DNA from: Impatiens glandulifera
Taxonomy: Eukaryota; Streptophyta; Magnoliopsida; Ericales; Balsaminaceae
Length of the DNA: 64,000 bases
Assembly: GCF_907164915.1 (NCBI RefSeq)
Contig: NC_061868.1
Location: 31,090,439-31,154,438, forward strand
Direction of reading: 5' to 3'
Made by a program: the position numbers and the translations under genes. Below are positions 13,526 to 25,338 of this stretch, piece by piece. The stretch's first letter is position 1, and the number at the start of each line of letters is the position of its first letter. The notes under the pieces were generated by a model. That model was not told where the DNA came from and searched no databases. It was given only the letters and a program-made list of their open reading frames with translations.

Positions 13526-14970
13526 TAGCCTTACAGATTTTAATGTAAAAGTACTATAATATGTTGTTAGTAAATAATATTCTAATATCAATCCTACCGA
13601 ATATCATAAATATTAACGGTATACCGCTATTTTGGTACTGTATCAATATAATAAATAATACACAAAATCAAGGATATAAGAAATTCTATATTTAATTTAG
13701 GTTTTATTATTATTGAGATTGATTGACTACCAACATATCAGAATACAAATAATATTATATTATATTGCTATTTCGGTATTTTATCAGTATTATACAGTTC
13801 ATTAGAATAATATTAAATTAATTTTATTTTCAAAAAATTAAAATTTATAATTAAATTAATATTAAATTTATTTAGAAGGGATATAAATATATTAAGATTA
13901 GAATAAAAAATAAACACTTTTAAAATTTAGCTTCAAATTTACTTAGAAATTTATTTTTTACTAAGATTGGTTATTAGATTTTATTGAAAAGTTATAATGA
14001 TTTCGTGAATCTAAATTTTAAAATTAAAACTTAATTATTTATAAATATTATATGTATTTTTAATTTATAAATATTATTTCGATATTTCGACATACCAATA
14101 TATTGAAAGTTTAAAACTTCATACCTTTATCGTATCGATAATTTTAGTGTCAGTACCATACCTTACCAGTATATTAAAAAATCGATATTTTCGATACCAT
14201 TATATTAAAAAATTGATATTTTCGATATTTTGTGATACGATATTTTCGGCTTGTAATTTTTTTATTAGTGGTCTCATAACCTTTATATTTTTTATATTTT
14301 ATTTTATTGATAAATGAATAAACTGTTATTACATTTTTTTTTTAAATAAATTGTGAAATTACACAAAGTTCACTTAATTCATTAGAGGGGTATTTAATTA
14401 TATTCAAAATCATATATATAACAAATCCCAAAAATAATTTAGCTTTCAATTTTGTTTAAAACTGAAATGGATATAGTGGATGAGTGATACGACAATTTGC
14501 ACTGTAATAATCTTTTATTTTAATTTTTTAAACACAGGTTATCAAGAAATCATATCATCCTTCTTTATGATATTAGCTTTTTTCCAGGCTGAGTATTAAT
14601 CACTAGAATAATGGTATATGCTAGTAATACCTTTTAATAATAAAAACAATTAAGCATATGAGAAAAATTCGGCGATAGTCTAGGCCACCCGACTAACTTC
14701 TTCGGTGTGTTTTATATCATTTTAATAAACTAATTAATCATTTAAACTATACTATATATATATATATTTTTAATTTTAAGATAGTGTAAACATTAAAATT
14801 TTGGTTACCTAATTTATAAATTTTTAAGTAATTATTTTGAATAAATAAAATTAAAATACTTAAAAACAAGATCAAAATATAATTAAATAGTTAATGAGAT
14901 TAATTATTGTAATAATTAAATCTCAATTAATTAAAATAATGGATAACAAAAATAAATAATTTAGGATAAA
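13526..14970. other. AT-rich intergenic with degenerate repeats
   Basis: No gene is seen. Two adjacent copies of about 31 bp containing 'AAAAAATCGATATTTTCGAT' or a close variant lie at about 14171-14232. Scattered GATATTTCG / ACCGAATATC phrases between 13590 and 14250 suggest a decayed element with inverted similarity, but I cannot define ends. The right part borders the Tat-like LTR. Confidence 0.35.
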
Positions 14971-15764
14971 TGTTGTTGTAACCTCCGGAAAAACCCTTCA
15001 AGTATAGGTTTTGCGGAAAAGCTCGAGATTTAAAAATTTTAACATCGGTTTGCGTGTCAGAAATTTTCTTTTAAAATAATTATTTTTAAAAATCTTAAAT
15101 GATCCATGACATATTTTGAAATTAATTAAAATTAATTTGAGGTTATATTTTAAATAAACCCGGGATTTTAGATAATGAAATTACCATTTGTTTTTTAGAA
15201 ATCCGTTTGTTTAAATTAATTAAACATAAATAATTTAAAATATTATTTGTTTTAAAAAAGAGTCGCCACTTGATTTTTTGAAAATCAATAAAAAGTGGCG
15301 TGCGTGTACAATCGTATTGACTATAATTTTTTTGTTTCGTAGTTTGGTGATACTCGGGAAAGGGCTTTTGTGCTTCATCCTCCGTACCCGTTTTAAAAAC
15401 GGTCTCTACTTATAAAGTTGCATTTTTAAAATTAGTTGTATAACGTTTGAGTTTTAACCAATTATTCTTTCGGTCGTAGTCATATTTCTATATTTTAGTG
15501 TTATTTAAAATATTGAAACAATAATATTTAAATGTTGGTACTAATGATGACTAAGGAGGATTATACCTGAAGAACATAAGTCATTATTAAGGGTGTTTGA
15601 GTTTAGAAATAAACATCAAACAAGCTTTAGTCAGAATACTTTTTTTTAAAATATTTCAAAAATATTTTGAAAGCATTTTCTTATTTTTTTGGATTTTTAG
15701 AAAATGGTTTGAGTTCCAAAATAACAAAAATAATTTTAAGTTTTGAAAAGTGGAACCAAATAGG

Positions 15765-16300
15765 CCTTAGGAACGGAGTCTTAAGCCTTTGGTCCATTTT
15801 TATTGGACGGTGTCTAAAAACCCTCGGTCCAGGTCGAGGAGTTTCTCGGTCAAGGCTCAAGATCTTCGGTCAGAGTGTCGAAGTCCCTCGTTCTAGGTGC
15901 TAAGGACTCTCGGTCCTTGGCTGAGATTATCGGTCTGGGTATATAAACCCATCAGTCTTGGGTTAACTCTAGCTAAGTTCATCGGTCCTAGGTTTAGGAA
16001 TTCTCGGCCAGGGTCGAGATTCCTCGGTCATAGGTTTGACCTTTCAATCAAACATGTCGGCCATGGGTGGAGATTTTCGGTCCTAGGTTCGGGAATCATC
16101 GGTCCTATGTTTGAATTCTCAATCGGATGTAAAAATCCTTGGTCGGACCTCTCGGTCTTAGCTCAAGAACATTGGTCGGACCTGTTGGTCCTATCGAATA
16201 TATCGGCCCTAGGTTTGATTTTCTCGATCCTAGGTCTCGATCTGGACCGATGATTGTCGGTCGGACTCTCGGTCCTAGGTTAGACGTCTCGGTCCTCAAG
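15765..16300. repeat. CTCGGTCCTAGGT tandem repeat in the LTR
   Basis: About 25 irregular copies of TCGGTCCTAGGT and variants (TCGGTCGG, TCGGTCATAGG) occur at intervals of about 15-30 bp. This is the reverse complement of the array at 1758-2345, confirming that the two LTR copies are related and opposed in orientation. Confidence 0.75.
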
Positions 16301-17140
16301 AACACCAAAATGCATGTTTTTTTAATTTTTATTTTTAGCTTGGATTCTTTGATCCAAGGGTTTGGGTTGCTTCACAAAGCTCCTACAACATGTTGATCAT
16401 CATCTCAATGTATCAATCAACTTGGATGATGATCAAATCGTTCAAAATAGTTTGCGGTCAAAATTTGGGTTTTTTTTATTTTAAAGGTGTTTTGAAGAGA
16501 GACGAGATATCCAATAGCTTCCTTATATCCCAAATATTTGATTGGTATCAAAACAAGAATATTGAATGTTCGTTTTGACCAAATTAAGAACTCAAAATTT
16601 TCAATTGTTTTGAAAATTTTGATTTTGATCAAACATGACCGAGATGGATCAAACATGATCCAACCAGTTTTCTAACATGATTACAATCATGTTGGGAAGC
16701 TTTTGGGGCAGTGATTCAAGAGAATTAGCCTAAGAACAACAAATACGTTTTTTTGATTTTTAAAATTTAAATTTGGGTTTTTCCGTTTTAGGTAAATTGA
16801 TTGTTTCTAACATATCTAGAAAGTTTATAAATGATTCTAGGATTGATTTCCAGCCATAAAACACTATAAACAACAAGCATACAAGGTTATACAATTTGAA
16901 ATATAAAAATTTTAACTTCAAACTATAAATATGAATTAGAGGGTGATTGAAACATTACCAAGGATTGGAGAACACTCCTAGATCCTTAAAAAAGCTTTTG
17001 GGATGCTCAGATCCAAGATTTAGAGTCTTATACATTTTTTTTGAAAAATCGAAACTTTGAGCTTTTATGGTAGATTTTCGAAAACTTTTGATTTAGGGCT
17101 TGAGATGTTATCTCTTGTTTTTGGAATGAATCAAGGGGTG

Positions 17141-17148
17141 TATTTATA
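17141..17148 (-). promoter_or_regulatory. Probable LTR TATA box (minus strand)
   Basis: TATAAATA on the minus strand, in 'GCTATAAATACACCCC', is conserved with the plus-strand box at 730-737 of the other LTR copy, including the following ACNCC and ATGAATC/TTGATTC context. Confidence 0.5.
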
Positions 17149-18096
17149 GCATCCTTGAGTCGGTGGAGGCTACAAGTGGATCGAATCAGCCAAAAGTCAT
17201 TAATGACGTTTTGGTTGTTCTTTCGACCACTTGATGAAATAGGGATGAATCATCCCTATGGAATTAAGTAGCAGGAATGATCATCGGAGTAGGGTGTTCA
17301 TTTAAGCTTTTGAATCAATCGTTTTTGTTGACTGTGGAGAAAGTTCCAAAAATAGAAAATCAAAGACGGATCTTCATGCTTATCCTTCCAGTGTCACGAT
17401 GAAGACAATGGTGGCGCTCAAAACAATGTTGTTTTGTGCACGTTTGGGCGTTCTATCAACGTCTTGGCTAAAGGTCGTTATCTGATCTAGTGCCTCGCGA
17501 GCGCGCGTTCCTTCCACTACAACAGGCTATGCGGGCGCGCTTGGGACGTTATATGATAATCCAGCGTCCATTCGATGGACGCAGTTCCTGCTGTAGACTT
17601 CTTCCGGATTTCGGCTACACTAGATCGCGCATTTATTTTTATTTTTAAATCTCAAGGGTTTGATGGAAATTGATTTTTCTTTCACCTTTTGACTATACTT
17701 TTGATATTTTTTAAATACACAGAATATTAAAATAAATATGGCAAATAATTTACCAATTTATTTTTTTATTATTATTTTTTTGCATATTTTAGGTTTAAAT
17801 AAATGAATTTGGGGATAAAATATGCATCTCATCTCATCCTAAATTATTTATTTTAATCTATTGATTTTGTCTAAAATTATTTTAAAATAAATGAGTACAA
17901 CAATACCCCAAATAAATTTTTTGACTATTTTTTTTAATTAATTAGGTTTTATTTATCACAATAATTAGTCTAATTATTTTTTATTTTAATTGAGTTTTAG
18001 CTATGAGGTTAATTATTTTGATTTTATTTATTCAAAAATAAATCAAAATAATTATTTTAATTTTGTAAATTGGTGTGTAGATTTTTAGTGCTTACA

Positions 18097-18112
18097 TAGT
18101 GCCCCTCTCGAA
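18097..18112 (-). promoter_or_regulatory. Polypurine tract of the large Tat element
   Basis: On the minus strand the tract reads CGAGAGGGGCACTA immediately before the LTR start TGTAAG. This is the expected primer for plus-strand DNA synthesis. The nested element has the matching AAGAGGGGCATTC before its own 3' LTR. The tract fixes the element's orientation as minus. Confidence 0.7.
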
Positions 18113-18489
18113 TTGAGTTTGAATACAACAAACTGGTTTTGAAAACATTGATTCGAGTATGACATCTAACACTAAGTTATCTAGTCTAACTTATAATTAG
18201 GGAGTTTATAAAGATATAACATGTAACGTGTTGATTATTGGGGTGACCTAGTGATGTTGTGCATAGTAGTTCGTCAAGGTGCTTCCAAGCGTTGCTGTAG
18301 GGATCTTTCTCTGATGATTATCCTAACAAGAATAATTCTTTGGGATTCATGTTTTACAGATCTTAACAAAGTACCCATAAAATATGTGGAATAGAGATAA
18401 TTATAGGTATTGAAACATCAATTCCTATCTAGTATGAATATCAACCAATTATTTAAGATAGTCATGTATAATTGGCTAATGGCTAATGT

Positions 18490-19403
18490 TATGAGATATG
18501 ACAGGGAACATGAAAATTATAACAACTTTCGTGTGAGTTACTAACAAGTAATTCTTAAGGTGATCATATGTGTATGATCACGAGACTTATCAATATATAA
18601 TTAAGTCTTGGTGAAAGCTAATAAGCTTGCCTATGGGGGGCTTACTAATAAGTAAGGCATTAAGCGATCATGTATAAATGATCATGGTACCGTCAATGTA
18701 TATGTTTATCGTGGGAGTTAACAAACTTTCTGTGAAGGTCACTCACATGTGAGGTTGAAAACGATCATGTATAAATGATCATGGAGCTATCAACAGATAG
18801 ACTTTCGTGGATTAGAGAAGACCTATTGGAAAGTAGAATTTTATCAAAGTACCTATCTAGAGATAGGGTTTGCTTGAGTACCTTATCAAGAGATATGGTT
18901 TGGGATACCTATCAAGTTATAGGGTTTTGTTCGAGGATCTATCGATGGATAGGGTTTTGTGATTTATTTAGATGGTAGAGTTTGAACATGATCATGTACA
19001 AATGATCGATGTTCTTATTGATAAACAAGGCTTTATATTATCGAGAGATAAAGTTTTGTGAATTGGGAGATATGCCTATAGAATTTGACTGAAGTACCTA
19101 TCGAGAGATATGGTTTTTGTTTTGAGATATTTAGTTACAATGATGTTGCGAAAGAAGATACCTATCTAGAGATATATTTTTAGCGGAATCGTATATAAAC
19201 GATGTCTTTACCTATCGACATATAGGGTTTTCATACCAATGATTAGTGTATCTATCAACATATAGAGTTTTGAACGAAATCGTATACAAATGATGTCTCG
19301 ACCTATTGATAAATAGAGTTTTTAGACGAAATCGTGTACGAACGATTAGTTCACCTATCAACCTATAAAGTTTCTAACAAAACCATGAATGATGTCTCGA
19401 CCT
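18490..19403. repeat. Hairpin repeat array, first segment (GATCATGTATAAATGATC type)
   Basis: Irregular tandem units each contain an inverted repeat with a 6-nt loop: GTGATCAT-ATGTGT-ATGATCAC (18560-18581), GATCAT-GTATAA-ATGATC (twice, near 18666 and 18764), GATCAT-GTACAA-ATGATC (about 18988), ATCGT-ATATAA-ACGAT (about 19188) and ATCGT-GTACGA-ACGAT (about 19329). A second kind of inverted repeat, CCTATC-NACAN-GATAGG, alternates with them. The array is broken at 19403 by the nested LTR element and resumes at 25568. Confidence 0.75.
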
Positions 19404-20904
19404 TGTACGCGTTTAAAAACGTCCGCCCCGAAAAACGATTTTTTTCAACTTTTAAGAAATAAATATAAAATATAAATATCTCTTTGAAAATTTTGAAATA
19501 AAATTAAATCAAATCGGAGAATTGTTTAAAACCCAGTTTGTGACTAAAGAGTCGCCACTTAATTTTTCTTATAAAATTAGGAAAAATACATTATTGGCAT
19601 GTAAAACAATAATGCCTTTTGAAAAGAAATTATTTAAGAGTTCGGTGCTTCGTTACGTAACGTGAAAAAAGCTTTGGCGCTATATCTCACATGCTCGTTA
19701 AAAAAAAAGTCTCTTCTAATATTTTGGCCATTTTTAGAAAATATTTTACACTTTTGATCCATTTATTTGTCAATTCCTATCTGATCTAAAATATTAATAT
19801 TAAATTAATTTAAAGGTAATACTTATTAAATATTATAATAAATAATAATAATTATTCACAAATAAATAAAATGAGAAAATAAAAGGAATTAAAATTTATT
19901 ATTTTCACAAATTAATTTTATAATCAATATACAATTTTTGAGTTTTTATAAAATGATTAAAGACATTTAAATTCAAAAATTAAATAAAGCTGAAAATGGG
20001 TAATTTGTATAATATTTTGGGAAAAGTTCGAAAACAATAAACCCTTTTTTTTAATCTTAAAATTTAAATTTAAATATTTTCAATATAAAGTTAAGTAATA
20101 AATTTAAATAAGCAAAAAACATTAAAACCCAAGTTAATAGTGAATTTCAATTAACCATTTAAATTTAAATAAATTAAATCGTAAATGAAATAACTCAAAT
20201 TAAAATAGAAAATTGAAATTTATAGATAAAATTAAGATAAGACAAAATGAGAATTGAACTTAAATTCTTCTTAAAATGCTATAAACTTCTTGAACAGGTT
20301 ACTAACACTCAAACAACCTCACTTACATAAAAAAAAAAAAAAAAAAAAATGAAAATTTTAGACAAAAGCTCAAAAATTAAAAATTTAAAATAATATTATT
20401 TTTTTTCTCTCTCTTTTTTTCTTCTTCTTTATCTTTATCTTGCTCTTCCTTTTTTTCTAGTGTTTCTCTTAGTTCTCGTTCTATGATATTTATAGGGTCT
20501 ATTGCCCCCTCTATGATGTAATTTGCTTAAGATTTTTTTTTGGCAGTAAATAATCTTTCATTTTTCTCTCATCATTTTTCTTAATCCATGCAAAAAAATA
20601 AATAAATTAAAATTAATATTATTCTATTTATTACCAAAATAAACTAATATTAATATATATATATATTATATATATTAGTCTATTTATTTGCTTATTTATT
20701 TTAGCATATAAAATAAAATAAAACATTTAATAATAAATTAAATTATTTAAAATTCAACCTATTTATAAAAATATTATTTATTTTATTTGTAAGATACAAT
20801 ATTATTCTCCAAAAATTAATTTTATATTTTCAAACAAAAATCAATTGGTATGCTCCAGATTTATTTAAAAATATAAATTTGGGGAACAGAAATGAGTGTC
20901 TACA
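19404..20904 (-). repeat. 3' LTR of the nested element
   Basis: Direct repeat partner of 24323-25562. It contains the AGTGGCGACTC motif (minus strand, at about 19559-19549), an (A)n run near 20330 and a TATATA run near 20655. It is 261 bp longer than its partner, mainly from indels between 19600 and 20560. The many differences between the two LTRs indicate an old insertion. Confidence 0.85.
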
Positions 20905-20917
20905 GAATGCCCCTCTT
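20905..20917 (-). promoter_or_regulatory. Polypurine tract of the nested element
   Basis: The minus strand reads CCAAGAGGGGCATTC just before the LTR start TGTAGACACTC. It is the same core, GAGGGGCA, as the tract of the surrounding element. Confidence 0.7.
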
Positions 20918-21024
20918 GGACGAAGTTGAATGAAATTTTTAGTTTTAGTAATACGCATGTCCAAGCTTGAGTAATAGGCACTTCTTTTGAATCTCCCAAA
21001 TTTATTATTTTTTGTTTTAGTTAT

Positions 21025-21368
21025 GACTTAGTTTGTCCACTTAAACTAGAATCTTGTGTTATGACTTAGTTTGTCTACTTAAGCTAAGAACCCTAAAGTG
21101 TTTCTACTTTTGACTCGACTATTACTTAGTTTATCAACTTAAACTAAACATATCGTGTTTGACTTAGCTTGTCTACTTAAGCTAAGTATCTTTTATGTTT
21201 AGCTTGTCCACTTAAGCTAAAATCTTTTGTGTTTAGCTTGTCCACTTAAGCTAAAATCTTCTATGTTTGACTTAACTTGTTCATTTAAGCTAAGAAACAT
21301 AAATCTTCGTCATTTAAAATAGCTTGTTCACTTAAGCTAAGGCTTAACTTGTCCACTTAAGTTAAGTA
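21025..21368. repeat. Nine-copy hairpin repeat in the nested element
   Basis: Nine units at about 34-60 bp spacing each form a stem of 7-8 bp around GTCCAC or a similar loop. Examples are TTTAGCTT-GTCCAC-TTAAGCTAAA, CTTAGTTT-ATCAAC-TTAAACTAAA and CTTAACTT-GTCCAC-TTAAGTTAAG. The middle stem base pair changes between G-C, A-T and T-A partners together on both sides in most copies. The array lies about 120 bp inside the 3' LTR, the position of the hairpin arrays in the surrounding element. Confidence 0.85.
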
Positions 21369-21824
21369 ACTAAATTTTTTTCTATTTTTATTTTAATAGA
21401 AATGCCCCTAGCATAAAATGTTTTCGTATTTTTTTACATGGCTAGTCAACCACATTTGAGAAACAAAATTTAGACCTTTTGAACCTTCTAGGTATTTGAG
21501 TGCCTCTACGTTCTCACGTTTTGGTGACGTAGGATCAAAACATCCTCAAGAACTAGTTCAGTACATTGTCTCTTTGACTATTCAAAAGGAGACCAATCGT
21601 AAGTGCATTTCTTCGATACAGAGTTTATCAATTACGAATTTAAACTCTAGTACGAACGATATCATAAATTTTCCTTGAAAGATCATATATGCTCGAACAT
21701 CAATATATGAAATTCACGTCAAACTTAATATTTTAACCACGTACCATGAGGTTAGATCTCATTTCTCTTCAGGAAGTTATGTAATTTGAACTCTAATCCT
21801 TAAAGTGTATTTCCTTAGACATAC

Positions 21825-22075
21825 TCGAGGTATATCTAATAGAATCAATACACTCTTGTTCTTTCCTTTAGCAAATCTGACAAAAGTCTAGGTGAATAAC
21901 AAGTGGTGATTTCAATATCTCAATTAATATGAGTGTCTTTTTCACCATTTCTTTTCCTATGATTGGGGTATATCTGATAGAATCGATACACTTTTGTTCT
22001 TGCATTTAGCAATCCGGACAAGAGTCTAGGTTGAATAACAAGTGGTGATTTCAATATCTCAACCAACACAATCTT
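21825..22075. repeat. Two-copy repeat of about 125 bp shared by both Tat elements
   Basis: Two copies, at about 21826 and 21965, contain 'TATATCT(A/G)ATAGAATC(A/G)ATACAC' followed by 'GTCTAGGT' and 'AACAAGTGGTGATTTCAA'. The surrounding element has two related copies near 28926 and 29068 ('TTTGGTAGAATTG', 'GACTAGAGTCTAAGT', 'ATTTCAATACC'). A shared two-copy arrangement implies that the elements descend from a common 3' region. Confidence 0.65.
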
Positions 22076-22619
22076 GTATAATATAAGTTCTTGTAATTTC
22101 CTATTTCTTAGAGACATTAAATTCTTACGCACAACCTCCTATAGAGATTAAATGCCTCTATTGGTAATAATGGTTCCGAGTTCTGGCATTTTGACTTTTC
22201 TAGGAGCTTTTCCAACAAGGTTTCAGACACTCTGTAAGACTGTCGAGCGAGTTCAATTAGATAGTACTCTATTCAAATTTCAAGAGTTACTTTGGTTCCT
22301 TTTGAGATAGTCAAGGAAACAGTTGACATTTCCTTATCTTTACTTGTTTTCTAAATCCTCATTTCACTTTTTGTGTTAATTTATTTATCCATCATTTGTT
22401 TAGAGGGATCAAAAGGTCAACAATCGTCTCAATGTGATCATAATCAATTGCGTGAAAGCATTTGATCGTTTTCAATGCCCCTAATTTTGATGTTGGGTTT
22501 TGACGTTTGACATAGTCAATGTTAGCTTTTCACCAAATTTAAAATTTCATCATTTTAACCATCATTTTTTTTAATAAAAATTCCCCTAGTGTTGAAATGT
22601 TTTTTGTTTTTATGAAAAA

Positions 22620-22790
22620 GTTTAGGATCAGGCTCATACAAGCTTCCTACGTATCCCATAGCTAGGGGAATTTAGGTCCAACGTAGTTCTATTGCAAAAG
22701 AGATGAGTTTTTTTAGGACCGATCCTCGTGAGAGGTTGCCTACATACTCTCATAATATGAGAAAATTAGGCCCGACATAGTTCATTTCTT
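22620..22790. other. Conserved Tat 3' region block
   Basis: 'GGATCAGGCTCATACAAG', 'CCTACGTATCCCATAG', 'GGTTGCCTACATA' and 'TTAGGCCCGACATAGTTC' resemble 32075-32165 of the surrounding element ('GAGATCGGGCCCACAAACATG', 'GGTTGTCTATGTATC', 'AATCAGGTCTTCGTAGTTC'). It is a non-coding, repeated motif of this retrotransposon lineage. Function is not known to me. Confidence 0.5.
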
Positions 22791-23276
22791 TTCACAAGCT
22801 TTTCAGTCTGAGGGGTTCGATTGCCGAATAAGTTTTGATTTCTACTATGAGGTCCTCAAATTGTTGCTCCAATTGTATCAGCGTATCCCGAAGATTGTCT
22901 AACCTTAAACTAACTGACTCATTAAACCTTCTTAGTGGGTTAGTCATTGCGAACGATGATGAATATGGATATGTTGCGTTCAAGAGAACGAACTGAGTTT
23001 GAACTTTTATCAAATAAAAACAAGCAATGCGTTGCTCGTATGCACATAAACCCTAGTACGCAATAGACACTCATTCCTTGAACTAGTTATGTGAAGAAAA
23101 TATGTGAGTATCAAAGGAATTAAATTGATTTTCCTATGCCTGTGGATAAAACGCAAACAATCGCAAACATGCACCACTCATCCTTTCATTACAATTTCTC
23201 TCATGTATCTTAATAAAGAGATTTACATTTTAAGTATATAGAAATCTAGTCTAAGCCTTTGAATCTTCAAATCTTC

Positions 23277-23428
23277 TCGTCTTTCTTGATCATCTTTGCG
23301 TCTTACGCATCTCTCTTGATCGTCTTTACGTCTCACACGTTTTTCTTAGTCGTCTTTGCGTCTCACACGTCTTTCTTGTTCATCTTTGCGTCTCACGCGT
23401 CTTTCTTGATCATGTTTACACCTATAAT
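23277..23428. repeat. Five-copy 30-bp tandem repeat
   Basis: Five adjacent units of about 30 bp have the consensus CGTCTTTGCGTCTCACACGT followed by CTTTCTTGAT. The period is a multiple of three, so one plus-strand frame reads a repeated hydrophobic decapeptide (FASHTSFLxx), but the element is transcribed from the other strand and nothing suggests translation. Confidence 0.8.
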
Positions 23429-24299
23429 CGTGAGTAGTAAAAACACAAAGACAAGAACTAGTTAGAATTGACTTTCTCTTTTAATTTCTAGATTTTCTTG
23501 ATTTTTCTCTTTAAAGATTTTCCTCTTTAAAGATTTTCTAGAATTTTCCAAAGTTTGACTTTATCTTTTTTAACTTCTCCTTTTTTCTAAAATTTTCTAA
23601 GTTTAGACTTAATCTTTTCTTAAAGTTTGACTTAGTCTCTTTCTCTAAAATCTTCTAATGTTGAACTTAATCTTTAGACTTTTCATATTTTCTGAATTTC
23701 AAGTGGATAACATGAAAGCCTAAGATTCTATATGCAAGTACACGTAAAATGTAAACACATAAGTTTGAAAGCTTCGTGACGTGGTTTTGTTGCTCGACAG
23801 GACGAGACGAGGCAATGACTTGGCAAAATTGACTTTTTTGGCTTTTTGTTCTAATGTTAGGAGTGGCTTAAAAGAGAGTTGTTCCATCGACAAGGATACT
23901 ATCCCAAAATGGATCTCTCGATGTAAAAGGAGCTCTCAATTGGACGTACCCCTCACCTCTATTTCAAATCCCTCATTTTCAATAGTAAGGAATATTTGAA
24001 AACAAGAGAGGGTTAATCCGGGTTTTTTCCTAGAGTTTTTCCTCAACTCACAAATCACACAAAACCTCAAAGGTGGGTTGAGATTGTAATTACTCATTGA
24101 CAATCTTAGCACGTAATCAATAGATGTATAGGCTTCGTCCAACGACATATACCTTATACTATCTTCACATTGGAGCCCCATAGCTCATGCACATTAAGAA
24201 AACAAAAATCCGGGTCTTTAATACCCGTGTAAGTGTAAAATATATTTTTCTAAAAATGGATAACCAAAATATTATTTTCAAGTTATGCATCAAAAGTCC

Positions 24300-24322
24300 C
24301 TAGTAGAGTCACTGGAAAAAAA
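24300..24322 (-). promoter_or_regulatory. Leader/primer-site region after the 5' LTR of the nested element
   Basis: Just inside the right LTR the minus strand reads TTTTTTTCCAGTGACTC and then TACTAGGGACTTTTG. It resembles the leader TTTGGCGACTCTGCTGGGGA that I know from plant Tat/Ogre-type elements, with a few substitutions. It is expected to include the tRNA primer-binding site and confirms minus orientation. Confidence 0.6.
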
Positions 24323-25292
24323 TGTACGCGTTTAAAAATGTCCACTCCGAAAAACGATTTTTTCAACATTTAAGAAATAAATATAAAATATAAATATTTT
24401 TTAGAAAATTTTGAAATAAAACTAAATCAAAGAGGGGAATTATTTAAATACCAGTTTGTGACTAAAGAGTTACCACATAATTTTTTTTTTATAAAATTAA
24501 GAAAAATAAATTATTTGCATGTAAAACAATAACGCCTTTTAAAAAAAGATTTTTTAAAGGTTAGGTGGTGCTTGGTTACTAGTAAAAAAGAGCTTTGGCG
24601 CTCCGTTAAAAAAACGTCTCTACTTCTAATCTTTTGACCATATTTAGAAAATATTTTATACTTATTTGACAAGTTTATTTGTCAATTCATCTGATCTAAA
24701 ATATTAATATTAAATTAATCTAAAAATAATATTTATTAAATATAATAACTAATAATAATAATTATTCATAAATAAAAAACTGAGAAAATAAATGAGAAAA
24801 TAAATTAAAATTTATTATATTCATAAATTAATTTTATGATTATAATAAATAAACACATATTATTAGTGAATTTCAATTAACAATTTAAATTTAAAGAAAT
24901 TAAATCGTAAATAAAATAACTCAAATTAAAATAGAAATTAAAATTTATAGATAAAATTAAGATAAGAAAAAATGAGAATTGAGCTTACAATTAGTTTAAA
25001 TGTTCCTAAAATGCAATAAAAAATTTAGACAAAAGCTCAAAAATTAAAAATTAAGAATATTATTTCAGCGTTCCGTCTTTTTTATTTTTCACCCTCTTTT
25101 TTTCTTATTCTTTTTATCTTGCTCTTTTTTTTTGTGCGTTTCTCTGATATGTAATTTGTAAAAAAAAAAATTCAACATGCTCAGTCATTTAAAATTTATT
25201 ATGACTTTAAACAATTTCCTTAATCTCTGAAAAAAATCAAAATTAATATTTATTAATTTTATTTATCCTATTTATTTGCCAAAATAAACTAA

Positions 25293-25338
<46 letters not shown>

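Larger units (their letters stand above)
14971..18096 (-). repeat. 3' LTR of the large Tat-like element
   Basis: On the minus strand it begins TGTAAGCACTAAAAATC at 18096, directly after a purine-rich tract, and ends near ...GGAGGTTACAACAACA at 14971 (14974 and 14977 are also possible ends because of a TGT triplet repeat). It includes a TATAAATAC box at 17148-17141, the GACCGAG array at 16300-15765 and the motif AGTGGCGACTC at about 15271-15261. It is about 3.1 kb, long for a plant LTR but usual for Tat elements. Only one copy of this orientation is present. Confidence 0.65.

Noticed and set aside
15667..16396. Several overlapping ORFs rich in Gly, Pro, Leu and Arg
   Set aside because: They arise from the CTCGGTCCTAGGT array in the LTR; no family resemblance and no codon-position signal.
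226..18096. The two Tat-like LTRs as ends of one element
   Set aside because: They are in opposite orientation and the DNA between them contains a host gene and a copia fragment; they are separate insertions.
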